Positions 12,299 through 23,787 of a stretch of 64,000 nucleotides of DNA are shown piece after piece. This DNA comes from Lepiota brunneoincarnata (taxonomy: Eukaryota; Basidiomycota; Agaricomycetes; Agaricales; Agaricaceae): positions 434,001-498,000 of the forward strand of contig JAEBUN010000019.1 of NCBI GenBank assembly GCA_023014365.1. The letters run 5' to 3'. A program made the position numbers and the translations under genes. Below the pieces are notes generated by a model. That model was given only the letters and a program-made list of their open reading frames with translations. It did no database searches and had not been told where the DNA came from. Position 1 is the stretch's first letter; the number at the start of each line of letters is the position of its first letter.

Positions 12299-14529
12299 TC
12301 ATAACTCAGCGAGTCGAAGAATGTACATCCTCACTGAGCCACCTTCCCGCACCTCATTCTCCTCAATAAATGTATACCAGCCCGCCAGAATCGCAACCCG
12401 GACATCCCGTTCAGGAGTGTCACGTAGGCTATCTAGAAACATCTCTGCCGAACCTAACATCCGAAGGTAATTAGGTGGCTCCTTGGTGGGGGAAGCCGGT
12501 GTGGTTGGTAGGCATCAACACCCTCACAAAATTATGAGCACTCACAGGCCCCTTTCCCCAGACACCTACGAGGTCCATGTTGTAGAACTTTTTTGAGGGC
12601 CAATAAAGGATTTCGTACCAGTTCTTGTCTCTGCTGATGCAATTCAGGATACAATCACAAGCCGCCAAGGGGGCTTGAAATTCTGCTATCAACCACTTGC
12701 CCCGGAGTTCTGGCGGGCTCTTGCACAGATGGGTAAGAGCTATGAATGTAAGATCAATGAGAGGTGAAGCATACATGGTATCGCATCCAAAGCAAGAAAC
12801 TAACGAAGTCTTCAGGCAGGGAGTCCGGGCATCCATATAATTCAAGCCGATTGAAAGATATCTTGTCAAACACTTCAAGGATCTCGGAGGTGGGAATGGA
12901 AACAGGGAGGCACCTGGAGTACCTCTCATCTGTCGCCATTAACATTGATACCCAGCGATTCCGTGCAAGCCGAACAATTAAGGAAAGGTGTCCGCGGTTT
13001 GTGCTGGGCCAGCTCAGGGCGACCGCGTTGACTGTGTGATATTACAAATAAATCTTGAACCAGAAATGTGCTGCGACTCACTCCCTCGAGCGTTTTCGTT
13101 CGCCTGCAGTAGAATGCGTGAGTAGCAGCGCCACACTATCGTGTTGAACCCAGTGAGGTCGATGGCATACTGGCGGGAACGTGCCGAATCTTTAAGGTAG
13201 TCTATGAAAGAGGCGTGAATAAATTTGATCATTGTAGTCGGGGCCTTTTCCGGTTTGGAAACCTCAAGAACGGAGTGCAGTCTTTGAAGTGCACTGTAAA
13301 CGAGATGTTGTTCAAGACCCAAGATATTCGCAATTCCGACAAGTGACTGGAGATAACCAACATGCTCGTAGAGGCTGAATCCAAGGATTCGCTTTGTGAC
13401 GGAGAGGGTACTTGGATCGATGGTGGACACAATTTGACTGTATAATGCATCGAGAATAGCTAATGGGTTTTCTTCCAGATCAATAGTCAGTTTGGCTTTC
13501 TTGATGACTAAAAGGACAAGCCTGAGCCGGGTGACTGGGTCCCCATACATTGAATCAATGCCAATGAACCGATGACTGTGGAGGCGAATATGAACAGGCC
13601 ACACGCAGCCCTTGCAATCTCCAAAAACTGGCTCTCGGTGGGCCATGGAGAAAATGAAGGAATCAAGTTGGGATGGTTGTCTCGGATCTCAGTGAACCCA
13701 TTTCGAAGAAACCGTTCGACATCCTGGCAAGCTTGAGGAGAGTTTACTGGAATTGTGATTGAGTCATGGCTGCGCTGAACGGCATCGCGCGAGAAAAGAT
13801 TTTGGAGTTGACTCTCCAGACGGCTCGCGATGATCCAGACGAGGGGAGCTTCGGGGAACTTTAAAGCAAATCCACATATGAGTTCGAAGAGTTTGCACTG
13901 GGTGTTTTCTCCGTCACACTCGTCTAGGCCATCTATGTAGATCGACGAAGCACTGGACCCTCTCCAAATCATCGCTCTCCAAACGGCCTTGTGATGAGTA
14001 GCCTAAATTGCTCATTCATCGACTTGCATGGGAGCCTGGGGTCAGCGGCCATCATTTCGGTGACATAGTTGCGATAAGATGAGTTCCTGACGGCGAGCTG
14101 GTATGCGATAGTAGCAAGCACTCTGTTGGGATTATTACGCTTATTTGGCCTTGAGAAGAAGAGCGTTGCACCGAGCATGTTTTCAGGAGACTCGGATTCT
14201 AATTCTGCGAGAGTTTGGATTATCGCAGACTTTCCAACCCCAGCAGGACCATTCAGCCAGAGAATTCTTTTGGTTCGGTTGCTGTTACGGCGCCAAGCCA
14301 GCATTGCTTGGATAATGTCCTGTCTTGTCCCGGGATGGCATCGAGGGGGAGGGTCGCGTTCAGAGCGGTTAACACTTGAAGCACTGGTGTGATGTGACGT
14401 TTATAAGTGTCAAAGGAAGGGGTTCAATCACGCACTGTCGGAACCTGTGTGGGCATGGATATTCTGTGTAACATCGTACATGTTCGGATTATTTACGATG
14501 AAGTGATGGGCATTATTGAAATACCCCAT
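12299..14529 (-). CDS. NACHT NTPase, NLR-like protein (array copy A), frame-disrupted
   Basis: Member of the fungal NACHT (NOD-like) STAND NTPases, whose studied members act in non-self recognition and programmed cell death. The start is ATG at 14527-14529 (MGYFNNAHHF), an intron follows GSDS, then a short linker and Walker A GPAGVGKSAIIQ (about 14225-14260). FFSRPNKRNNPNRVLATIAYQLA and Walker B SIYIDGLDECDGE (about 13905-13945) follow, then the winged-helix-like part ending QHLVYSALQRLHSVLEV. The C-terminal third, split by introns near 13030, 12770 and 12530, ends VRVAILAGWYTFIEENEV before the stop TGA at 12299-12301. No WD40, ankyrin or TPR repeats are visible. Frame breaks occur near 13965 and 13580. 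It is the leftmost complete copy and lies downstream of the VPS3-like gene. Confidence 0.75.
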
Positions 14530-14734
14530 TCCTGGTGCTCGTGCGGATCGACCTTATAAACCTCCTCGTAAGCCAATTCGAGCTCAAGATGATGGAGAAC
14601 GAACATGAACGATACAAGTGTTGCTCGCAACTGGGATTGTCCATGAGAGTGAGAGTGAAGTGCCTATTAATGCGATGCTGTTAACCCGCACTAGCTGCCA
14701 AGTACAATCTCCGCTCCGGCGGGCATGGACTACT

Positions 14735-14960
14735 GTATCAAACACTGAAAAATAGTGAATTGGACTGAGGGTGAATAATCGCCTCCGCTCTCCCCATCGA
14801 CACTAATCTTAAAACTGGATGTATTTCTCAGCAACCACCGCATCGACAGCGCAACCGGGTTCGTCGACAGACACAGGCGCAAGAGGCTAAGTGCGTACCA
14901 AATTCCCTGGATTAATAGTACCTCAGTCATAATGCAAGATAGCATTACCAGGCAGACGGG
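14735..14960 (+). pseudogene. relic of VPS3-like 5' coding region
   Basis: Matches 7930-8150 of the VPS3-like gene, for example CCATCGACACTAATCT and CAACCACCGCATCGACAG, with GTTCGTCGACAGACACAGGC and a TACCAGGCAGACG segment. The frame is disrupted and the homology stops abruptly. It sits in the 5' flank of NACHT copy A. Confidence 0.75.
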
Positions 14961-16015
14961 GAGTGTCTAAAAAATGGGCTCGACGTTTTATGGGAACGGA
15001 GATGGACTTCAAACTTCGAAACACACAGCCATGTAAACCGTCCTATCACCAACTTTCTCAATGACCTGACCAGATTTCACCTCCCTAAATTGAGCCGGAG
15101 GGCCGGACTCAGAGAAACCGCCGGGATCCTGTCACTTGCAGAACAAAATCATGGCAATATTTCACTCTTCAAATTGCTAGTTACAGGTCTGCAAGGAATG
15201 TAAGGGACGTGATTCCTTCTGTTATCAAGAATCGAAGACAAACGGGAACGGAGGTAACTCAAGGCAATGGGTCGTGCTTCATGACATGGCCCAAGGACGC
15301 ACTCAGTCAATTAACAAAAACTGGCACCAAAGCTAAGTGTGCTCACAATATGCAAAGAAAGTTCCTTCTGTTTCCTGGCGGTGCATCAACCTCCTCCGAG
15401 GATCGTGATGCTAGTTCCACCAGCAAGTCCTGCATACATGCACCAGAAATTTGTCAGGCCCGGAAGAGGGAACATACTCTCTGCAACTCTGCTAAGGCTT
15501 CGTCTACAGATGGCCTAGTCGCACACCCAGACGTATCAGTCAAAGTCGTAGCACTAACCCTGCGAGCATCGTCTTTTCGAGTTAGTCCCGCATTGTGCGC
15601 AAGATGCTGTCTTGGGACTACATGACAGGCCGCAGCAGAATATGGGGGAAGATCGCTCAAGACAATCGTACCACGACCTTCACGATCATTTCTCAACTGG
15701 CCTAGGGGCTCCAGGTTGATATTCTCCAGAATCAAGTTCTGTCTGGAGTTAGGTGCCGCACGTAAGCAAGTGTCCCGCAGCAACGGGCATTGGCAGTTGG
15801 TGGTGCTGCGAGAGCTGAAGAATGGCATTGTGGTGGGGGAGAGGGGTGAGGCCACTTGAAAACAGAGACATGGAGTGAAGAGCGAGCAACTTGCATGCAC
15901 CATTTAGACTTCAAGGAGTTAGTACATGAAACCCTACTAGGGTTGGTTGGTGGTGGGGCCTTGGTGTCAGAGATAGCGTATGACCGGTGGGTACCACTCA
16001 AGAATAGACGAGGAA
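14961..16015. other. unidentified segment within duplication unit 1
   Basis: No recognised gene. Open frames exist on both strands: 15209-15625 plus (138 codons) and 15454-15903 minus (149 codons, with GQLRNDREGRGTIVLSDLPP). About 15469-15896 is missing from unit 2, and the flanking parts are present there (22590-23140). The coding status of either frame is unresolved. Confidence 0.35.
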
Positions 16016-16019
16016 TAGC

Positions 16020-16215
16020 GATAGTCTGTAAAGGAGGCATGAAAGGACGTGGGTGTTCGCAGTTGGACAGCATCCTACCTTGATAATGGAGTGTACTTTG
16101 CAGTGCGCTGTAAACGACGCATTACTCCAGACCAAGATATTCACCAGCTCGGCGAGTGACCTGAGAGATAACCACCGATATTATAGATACCGAGTCCGAG
16201 AGTCTGCCTTGTAAC
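16020..16215 (-). pseudogene. relic of NACHT C-terminal coding region
   Basis: The stretch containing GGAGTG...CTTTGCAGTGCGCTGTAAACGACG matches the part of complete NACHT genes that encodes VVYSALQRLHSV. It is followed by segments matching the adjacent upstream codons. Stops and indels abound. An equivalent relic is present in unit 2 at 23150-23335. Confidence 0.65.
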
Positions 16216-16677
16216 CAAAAGGGTAATACTTATATACAATTAAGATCATAAATTAAAATCGGATATTCCGAGGTAAAATGGAGGGGAAATATCAGGAAGA
16301 GAGGCGAACCAAAGCGAAACTTCAAACAGATAAGGACAACGGATAAGAGTCAGATAAACAGTAATAACAACCACCGGTGGAAAAGAGATAGAAACAATGG
16401 AATGGAGAGCGAGACACGAGAAATGCAGTGCGAATTCCTATAGGCTGTTTCGTACAAAGTATAGGCTGCACAGTTTTCGTGGATGGATGGTATAGGGGGT
16501 GGCTCAGAAACGAAGAAAGGCGAAGGTGACGGGAAGGAAAACAAAGGGAAATCGACCACGACGACGCTTGAATGGCCGGAATCCGAAGGTAGCATTGGGC
16601 GGCTCGCGCGTGCGCCCTCCGAAAGTCGTGATCCGAGATCAATACAGAACGTATCCAAATTCCACGAGGAACCTCAA

Positions 16678-18950
16678 CTAGATGCGCTCGGCGAGTTGAA
16701 GAATGTACAGTCTCACCGAACCATTCGCTCGCACCTCCTTCTCCTCAATAAATGCATACCACCCCCCCAGAATCGCAACTCGGACCTCCTGTGAAGGAGA
16801 TTCATGCGGCCCGTTTAGATTCACCGTCGAGCCAAACATCCGGACACGACCGGACGAATCCTGAATGGAAAAAAACCGGTGAGATTGGTGAGGAGTCAAT
16901 GTGAACACAGATTCAAGCACTCACCGGAGCCTGCCTCCAGATACCTCTCATATCCCACTTAATGAATCCCTTCGAGGGCCAATTGATGATTTCGTATGAA
17001 TTCTTGTCCTTCCTGACACGATTGAGGATGGGAGCGCAGGCTGCCAAAGGAGTTTGATATTCTTTCGTCACCAGCCTGTTCCGGAGTTCTGGCGGGGACT
17101 TGTAGAAATTGGGTAAGCGCCGTCAATTTGTAGGGCAACGAGGGAGAGAAACATACGTGATATCTCAGCCAAACTAGTAGGTTGACCAGTGTCTTGAATC
17201 CGAGTTCCCTAGGTATATAACTCGAGCCGAGAGAAGGATATTCTGTCAAATATTGCAAGAAGCTCGGAGGTGGGGATGGATACGCGGAGAGACATGGAGC
17301 ATATCTCATTAAACATCAACATTGGCGCCCAAAAAAGTCGTGCACGCCGAACTATGGAGGAGAGGTTTGTCTCGTTTGTGTCGGACCAGCTGAGGGTGAC
17401 GGCATTGACTGTGTGATACACTGATATTACAAATAGGTCTTGGACAAGATATGCGCTAGAACTTACCTCCTCTACTGTCTTCGTTCGCCTGCATTAGAAC
17501 GCGTAAGTAGCAACGCCACACCATCGTGTTGAACTCAGTGGGGTCGATAGCATACTCGCCGGAGCGTGCTGGATCTTTGAGATAGTCGGTGAAGGAGGCG
17601 TGAAGAATTTTATAGTTTGTAGTTCGAGCATCCTGAGGATTGGGAACCTCGATGACGGAGTGCAGTCGCTGGAGTGCGCTATAAACGACGTGCTGTTCGA
17701 GGCCTAAAATACTCGCGAGTTCGACGAGTGACCCGGGATCACCACTGAAATCACAAATACTGAATCCAAGGATCTGCTTTGCGACCGTGAGGGTGCTAGG
17801 TTCGATGGTGGACATAATCTGCGTGTATAACTCATCGAGGGCAGACAGGGGATCTTCATCCAGATCGGCAGTTAGTTTGGCTTTCTTGATGGCAGAGAGA
17901 ACATATGTGAGTTGGATAACTGGGTTTCCATACATCGAATAGATGCCAATGAACCGGATGACGGTAGAAGCGAATATGAACAGGCCAGACGCAGCCCATG
18001 CGATCTCCAAAAACTGGCTCTCTGTGGGCCATGGAGTGGATGAAGGGAATCAGATTGGGGTGATTGTTTCGGATCTCAATGAATCCATTTCGAAGGTATC
18101 GTTCGACGTCTTGGCAAGCTTGAGGGGAGTTTCCCGGGACAACAATCGCGTCGTGGCTGAGTGCAACAACTCCACGGGAGAATAGAGTTTGTAAGTGACT
18201 CTCTGGACGACTCGCGATGATCCAGTTGAGAGGCGCACCAGGGAATTTTGAAGTGAATTCGGATATGAGTTCAACGAGCTGGCATTGCATATTTTCTCCA
18301 TCACACTCATCCAGCCCGTCAATGTATATCAACCAGGCGCCGGGGCCTTTCCGGATCATAAGCTCCCCAAACGGTCTCGTGATGAACAGCTTGAATTGTA
18401 TGCTCATCGACTTGCCCAGGAGCCTGGGGTTGGTGGCTATCCTCTCGGCAATGTAGTTACGATAAGATGGATCCTTGACAGCGAGCTGGTATGCGATGGT
18501 AGCAAGTACCCTGTTGGGGCTATCGCGCTTGTTGGGCCTCGAGAAGAAGAATGTTGCACCGAGCATGTTTTCAGGAGACTCGGATTCTAATTCTGCGAGG
18601 GTTTGGATTATCGCAGACTTTCCAACCCCAGCAGGTCCATTCAGCCAGAGAATCCTCTTGGCTTCCGCTGCTGTTGCGCCGCCAGGTCAGGACGTCCTGG
18701 ATGATGTCCTGCCTGGTCCCAGGATGACACCGAGGGGGAGGGTCGCGTTCTGAGGAGTCAAACTCGGCTCCTTCCATAATGTGATCGGTCAACACTTGAA
18801 GCACTGAGGCGACGTGATGTTCATAAAACGCGCAAGGAAGAGATCGAACCACGCACTCTCGGAGCCCATGTGAGCATGGATGTTCGGTGCAACGTCGTAC
18901 ATATTCAAATTCTTCACGACGAAGTGATGGGCATTATTGAAATGCCCCAT
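16678..18950 (-). CDS. NACHT NTPase, NLR-like protein (array copy B), frame-disrupted
   Basis: Close paralogue of copy D (23788-26055), with most residues identical. The start is ATG 18948-18950 and the N-terminal exon ends near GSES. After the intron comes HIMEGAEFDSSERDPPPRCHPGTR, a linker shared by many agaric NACHT proteins. Walker A lies near 18615-18645 and Walker B (YIDGLDECDGE) near 18297-18330. A single-base frame change near 18660 separates the linker from the P-loop and another near 18045 splits the core. C-terminal exons read VRVAILGGWYAFIEEKEV and stop at 16678-16680. The protein would be about 680-700 residues if continuous. No repeat sensor domain is visible at the C-terminus. 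Confidence 0.75.
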
Positions 18951-19749
18951 GTCTGGTGCTTGTGCAAATTGACCTTGTAAGAATGTATCTTCGTACGCTT
19001 ATTCGAGGTCAAAATGGTGGAAACGCACCTAGTGGGAGGGGGAGATGTTCGTAGCTGGCACAGTCCACGGCGGTGAAGGAGAAGTTGGATATGTATGCTG
19101 TTGGTCCCGGCCCATGTCGTACCTGTCAGGTACATACCCCCGCACCCAACCGCGCGCCTTGGTAGTATCCATTAAGAGTGACCTAAAAATAAGGACCAAG
19201 TGTCTGACCTTTTGTTTACATCTTGCCTTTCTTGGCAGGTCTCGATGATCCGCCTCCTTCCTTAATAGGTACAACCACACTTTGCATGTGGGGCCAACGG
19301 CTCGCAGGTTCTCATCGCTGCCGTGTGCTCAACCCAACGCAAGCGTACTCGCTAATCGGTGCATAGTATTGTCGTGTGCAGTGACAAACTGTGACAATTT
19401 TGTTAATACATAACAGGCCCTTGGCAGTTGTGACTTACCTAGGTTGACAGTGATAATTGCTCCATCAACGGACATTACATTACGTCAAATACTGATGGCA
19501 GTAGCAGAGTAGAGGGCAGAAGGATTGAGGTCCGTGTGTAAGTGCCCCCCCTTTTCCCTTTTGTTCTGTCCCTACAATCCAACTCGATTTGCAGTTGAAA
19601 CACCTCCACCGATAGTAGACACGGCGCTGGCGAAAACCCCAAGCGGGCTTTAATAGGCTACAGGACCTCCGCACCCAATCATGTCACTCTATACGAGATT
19701 GAACCCCCATCACGTACCTGGGACCATATCATCCCTTCAAGAATCCATC

Positions 19750-19930
19750 TTGGTTCAATTCCAAGACCTCGCACTTTCGCAGCTTGCTGCCCTATCTTCG
19801 GAGATGGCCGGCCCTGATGCTTAAGTAAGGATCTGGCTAAGGAATTACACAGATAGACAGACGAAAAAGCCGTGGTGTAAAAGACTACGCAGTGGGCCGG
19901 CCTCTCATCAGGCACCGTGCCATGAGGGGT
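19750..19930. other. unit-1-specific insertion with a tRNA T-arm-like hairpin
   Basis: This stretch is absent from the equivalent place in unit 2 (about 26900-26925). It begins with CTTGG TTCAATT CCAAG, a 5-bp stem and 7-nt loop like a tRNA T-arm with a B-box match, but no matching acceptor strand or anticodon arm lies upstream. It may be a tRNA-derived fragment or chance; no terminal repeats were found. Confidence 0.25.
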
Positions 19931-20039
19931 TCTACACTAGGCGCGCGCTCTTTCCCTACACCATCATACCTTGTTTGACAGGTTCACAGCCTTGCAGAAG
20001 GTGAATATGTACGCTGACCCCGAAATTCCTCACCCTCTA

Positions 20040-20838
20040 TGGAACGGGACACCCAGACGCCGCTACTTTTGTACAGTGGCCATCATGCCCGAGAAAAAGA
20101 GATTAAATTAAATTAAATTGAAAATAAAAATAAAAATACATCTCATCGGATTTGGCACAAACATTCTGAAAACATGGTGTGGGAAGTGTCTCAATGACAC
20201 AACGGAATGCCGTGCAAAGCACATTCTCAAGCTGCAGCCTGATTTCAAAGCTCAGAAGTCCTTGGTGCAGGAGATCATCAAGGCAGCAGGACATATCCTT
20301 CCAAAATTCCATCATGAACCCAATATTATTGAGTACTTCTGGGGTTGTGTCAAGAGGTGGCTTCGCGAGAATTGTAATTACACCTTTTCAAGGTTGCAGA
20401 AGAATATGCCTCTCGCACTTGCTTCAGTTGATACACTTCTGATTCGGAAGTGGCAGAACTTGATGTTCTGATGGTTAGATGCTTATCTGGATGGATTATC
20501 TGTTCACGATGCACAGTTTTGTGTACAGGCCTATAGCTCAAAAAAAGTTTGTCACATCGAGATTCGGTAGCCAAGTTATTAGATTAGATTATATCATTAC
20601 ATAACCTGCCTGATATAGCAGTCATTTCCACTTTGGGAGTGCATCGACATGACTTTACCAATGCCGGGAGGACTTGAAAAAATAACTCCGTCAATTTTAA
20701 CCCAAACAAAAATTGGTCTGGACAGTTTGTTTATGAGGCTAAAAGGAGTACAATCTACAGAGGGATAGGGATTTGGGTCAATTCCAAAGGTGCAATTCCT
20801 TTTGTACAAAGTTGGTGGTGTTTAGGTGTCCCGTTCCA
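20040..20838 (+). mobile_element. non-autonomous TA-inserting DNA transposon (IS630/Tc1/mariner-like)
   Basis: A 799-bp element with imperfect terminal inverted repeats of about 40 bp: the left end starts TGGAACGGGACACC and the right end is GGTGTCCCGTTCCA. It is flanked by a TA duplication at 20038-20039 and 20839-20840. The equivalent site in unit 2 (about 27042) is empty and reads CCCTCTAGGCGAC, with a single TA, and the parent VPS3-like gene has the same empty form. Inside is only the C-terminal part of a DDE transposase. This is a well-supported recent insertion. Confidence 0.9.
20118..20560 (+). pseudogene. DDE transposase C-terminal fragment
   Basis: The frame gives an AAGHILPKFHHEPNIIEYFWG segment, which contains the third catalytic acidic residue (E in NIIEYFW) of DDE_3/IS630-type transposases, followed by VKRWLRENCNYTF. 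A stop at 20469-20471 interrupts the conserved continuation WLDAYLDGLSVHDAQF. The helix-turn-helix DNA-binding region and the first two catalytic Asp residues are missing, so the copy cannot mobilise itself. Confidence 0.8.
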
Positions 20839-21309
20839 TAGGCAACATGATCGCCCCCTGGAATCCCACAAGACAAGGGTCAGCAGATTAAATGAGGTCT
20901 CTGGATGCTTATAATGGGAGAGGTCGATCTAGGGCAATGAGGGTACATCTTGGTCTACAGTAGGCAAACCCCCAGATTCTAAGCCCTTTGCTACAGTGAT
21001 CCCGCCAGAAAGAGGCAAGAGCAGAACCAGGAGATCGGGACAGGGGAGGGGACTTTGGCGTTAACGGACCCAGACCGCAGAAGCGAATGGTACTAATAGA
21101 TGAATTCAGCCTCATCACACGCCGTCACACGACCTCCAACCACCGCCCTCTCCCATTCACCTTCGTTGACCAAACATCATCAAAGCTCGCCAGCCAGACA
21201 CAAGCATCCTTCCTATCTTATTTCCCATCCACAGCACGCCTAATGGGTGGATTTCCGTCAGAGTTCCGAGTACACTGCAGCCTCGGTTGCTAGACCACTC
21301 AGTATTGAT

Positions 21310-21730
21310 CTACGAAAGTTTCCGGCAACTAATCACTAGACAACATGGCGCAGGTGGCGGTGTGGGAATGTTGCGAACATTGGCTTTGATGGAAGCAAAT
21401 TTGGGGCTTAGGTTTGCAACGGTCTTTTTTAGATTGAGTCGCCTGCGTTCTGGGTTCAAGGAGCAGAGGATGAGCAGCCATTTTGAGGCCAGCAAGGGGA
21501 GCAGCAATGTCCGGCATCTTCTGCGTTGCCACGCTTCCACCCACACTGATGGTCGAGTTCTTCACGGTGGCGAGTTTGGCTGCGATTTCAGCACGTTTTT
21601 AGGAGAATGAGGTCATTCGCAGAGAGCTGGAATTAGGACAGTCGGCTTCGGTACTAAATAAGAAAGAGAAGCATACTCCTGCTGTTTCATTACTGCTCAA
21701 CGTCTGGATGAAGAAAAAAAAAGAAGCATA
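21310..21730 (-). pseudogene. truncated copy of the divergent gene next to MRPL16
   Basis: Homologous to 27500-27930 in unit 2. Minus-strand reading gives RAEIAAKLATVKNSTISV and, after frame changes, SPKFASIKANVRNIPTPPP. It lacks the first exon, which exists only once, at 28004-28071. It is therefore the truncated right end of duplication unit 1. Confidence 0.55.
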
Positions 21731-21770
21731 TTAGAATATTGGTTGGTAGCAAAGGTGATTCACCTTTTTA

Positions 21771-22134
21771 AAGTGAATCCATACACGAATCCGACAAGTT
21801 TGCATTGCATGTTTTCTCCGTCACACTCGTCTAAGCCATCTATGTAGATCGACAAAGCACTGGACCATCTCCAAATCATCGATTCTCCAAACGGCTTTGT
21901 GATGAGTAGCTTAAATTGCTCATTCATCGACTTGCATGGGAGCCTGGGGTCAGCGGCCATCATTTCGGTGACATAGTTGCGATAAAATGAGTCCCTGATG
22001 GCGAGCTGGTATGCGATGGTAGCAAGCGCCCTGTTGGGATTATTACGCTTGTTGGGCCTTGAGAAGAAGAGCGTTGCACCGAGCATGTTCGGATTATTTA
22101 CGATGAAGTGATGGGCATTATTGAAATACCCCAT
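21771..22134 (-). pseudogene. NACHT fragment (array copy C), P-loop deleted
   Basis: An open frame of 124 codons starts MGYFNNAHHFIVNNPN and passes directly into MLGATLFFSRPNKRNNPN, so the linker, intron and Walker A of copy A are missing. Walker B (SIYIDGLDECDGE) remains. The frame ends at the duplication junction. The missing 303 bp correspond to 14176-14478 of copy A and are bounded there by CATGTT repeats. It cannot encode a functional NTPase. Confidence 0.85.
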
Positions 22135-22384
22135 TCTTGGTGCTCGTACGGATCGACCTTATAAGAATCCCCGCAAGCCAATTCGAGCTCAAGATGGTGG
22201 AGAACGAACATGAACGATACAAGCATTGCTCGCAGCTGGGATTGTCCATGAGAGTGAGAGTGAAGTGCCTATTAACACGATGCTGTTAACCCACACTAAG
22301 TGTCAAGTACAATCTTTGCACCTGGCGGCATGGACCACTACTGTATCAAAACACTGAAAAACAGTGAATTGGACCGAGGGTGAA

Positions 22385-22580
22385 CAATCGCCTCCGCTCT
22401 CCCCATCGACACTAATCTCACAACTGGAAGCATTTCTCAGCAACCACCGCATCGACAGTGCAACCGGGTTCGTTGGCAGGCACAGGCGCAAGCGAGGGGC
22501 TAAGTGCGTACCAAATTCCCTGGATTAATAGTACCTCAGTCATAATGCAAAAGAGCATTGCCAGGCAGACAGGAACTGTC
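22385..22580 (+). pseudogene. relic of VPS3-like 5' coding region (unit 2)
   Basis: Counterpart of 14735-14960: CCATCGACACTAATCTCACA and GGCACAGGCGCAAGCG match the parent VPS3-like gene at 7955-8045. It keeps some parental bases lost in unit 1 (CTCACAACTGGAAG), so the two relics have diverged separately. Confidence 0.7.
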
Positions 22581-23149
22581 TAAAAATGAGCTCGACGTTT
22601 TATGGGAACGGAGATGTACTTCAAACTTCGAAACACACAGCCATGCCAGAAGGTCGGACTCAGAGAAGCCGCCGGAATCTTGTCGCTTGCAGGACAAACG
22701 ATGGCAACATTTCACTCTTTAAATTGCTATGTTACATGTCTGCAAGGAATGCAAGGGACGTGATTCCTTCTGTTATCAAGAATCGAAGACGAACAGAAAT
22801 GGAGGTAACTCAAGGCAATAATAGGTCGTGCTTCATGACATGACCCAAGAACCCACTCAGTTAATTAACAAAACCTGGCGCCAAAGCTGAGCGTGCTTAC
22901 AACACGCAAAGAGAGTTCCTTCTGTTTCCTGGCAGTCCATTAACCTCCTCCGAGGATCGCGATGCTAGTTCCACCAGCAAGTCCTGCATACGTGCATCAG
23001 AAACTTATCAGGCCCGGAAGAGGCACCATTTAGACTTCAAGGAGTTAGTAGATGAAACCCCACTAGGGTTGGTTGGTGGTGGGGCCTTGGTGCCAGAGAG
23101 ATAGCGTATGATTGGTGGGTACCACTCAAGAATAGACGAGAAGTGGCGA

Positions 23150-23335
23150 TAGTCGGTAAAAGGCATGAAGGGCGTGGATGTTTGTAGCTTAATAGCGGAG
23201 TGCAGCTTTGCAGTACGCTATAAACGACACATTGCTCTAGATCAAAATATTCACGAATTCGACAAGTGACCTGAGGGATAACCACCTATATTATAAGCAC
23301 CGAGTCCGAGAGTCTGCCTTCGTAACTAAAAGGGT
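23150..23335 (-). pseudogene. relic of NACHT C-terminal coding region (unit 2)
   Basis: Matches 16020-16215 and the VVYSALQ-encoding part of complete NACHT genes (TGCAGCTTTGCAGTACGCTATAAACGACA). It is disrupted and not expressible as a conserved protein. Confidence 0.6.
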
Positions 23336-23787
23336 AATACTTATATACAATTAAGATCATAAATTGAAGCAAATATTCCGAGGTAAATTAAGAGAATCAT
23401 GAGGAAGGAAACCGAATCAAAGTGAGACTCCAAACAGATAAGGACAGAATAGGAGTCAAATAAATAGTAATAACAGCTACACTGGTGGAAAAGAGATAGA
23501 AACAATGGAATGGAGAGCGAGACACGAGAAATGCAGTGCGAATTCCTATAGGCTGTTTCGTACAAAGTATAGGCTGCACAGATTTCGTGGATGGATGGTA
23601 TAGGGGGTGGCTCAGAAACGAAGAAAGGCGAAGGTGACGGGGAAGGAAAACAAAGGGAAATCGACCACGACGACGCTTGAATGGCCGGAATCCGAAGGTA
23701 GCATTGGGCGGCTCGCGCGTGCGTCCCTCCGAAAGTCGTGATCCGAGATCAATACAGAACGTATCCAAATTCCACGAGGAACCTCAA

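Larger units (their letters stand above)
19590..21250 (+). pseudogene. relics of VPS3-like middle exons, split by a transposon
   Basis: Three collinear blocks match the VPS3-like gene: 19590-19745 matches 8710-8870, 19975-20037 with 20841-20930 matches 8945-9110, and 20990-21245 matches 9180-9645 with internal gaps. Examples are AGACACAAGCATCCTTCCTATC and TCGTAGAAGGTGAATAT-like pieces. The frame is lost throughout. The transposon at 20040-20838 sits inside the second block. About 19750-19930 is an extra sequence absent from unit 2 and from the parent gene. Confidence 0.8.
13861..21764. repeat. tandem segmental duplication, unit 1
   Basis: This 7.9-kb stretch is repeated immediately to its right as unit 2. 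It runs from inside NACHT copy A through its 5' flank, a VPS3-like 5' relic, an unknown segment, NACHT copy B, VPS3-like middle relics and a splicing-factor-like relic, ending at GGTGATTCACC (21754-21764). Compared with unit 2 it contains an extra 428-bp segment (about 15469-15896), about 175 bp near 19750-19930 and the transposon at 20040-20838. Confidence 0.8.

Noticed and set aside
18217..18753. plus-strand frames inside NACHT genes, repeated in each copy
   Set aside because: Antisense shadows of the conserved NACHT core; the repetition reflects paralogy, not a second gene.
19750..19780. tRNA gene
   Set aside because: Only a T-arm-like hairpin is present; no acceptor, D-arm or anticodon arm matches upstream.
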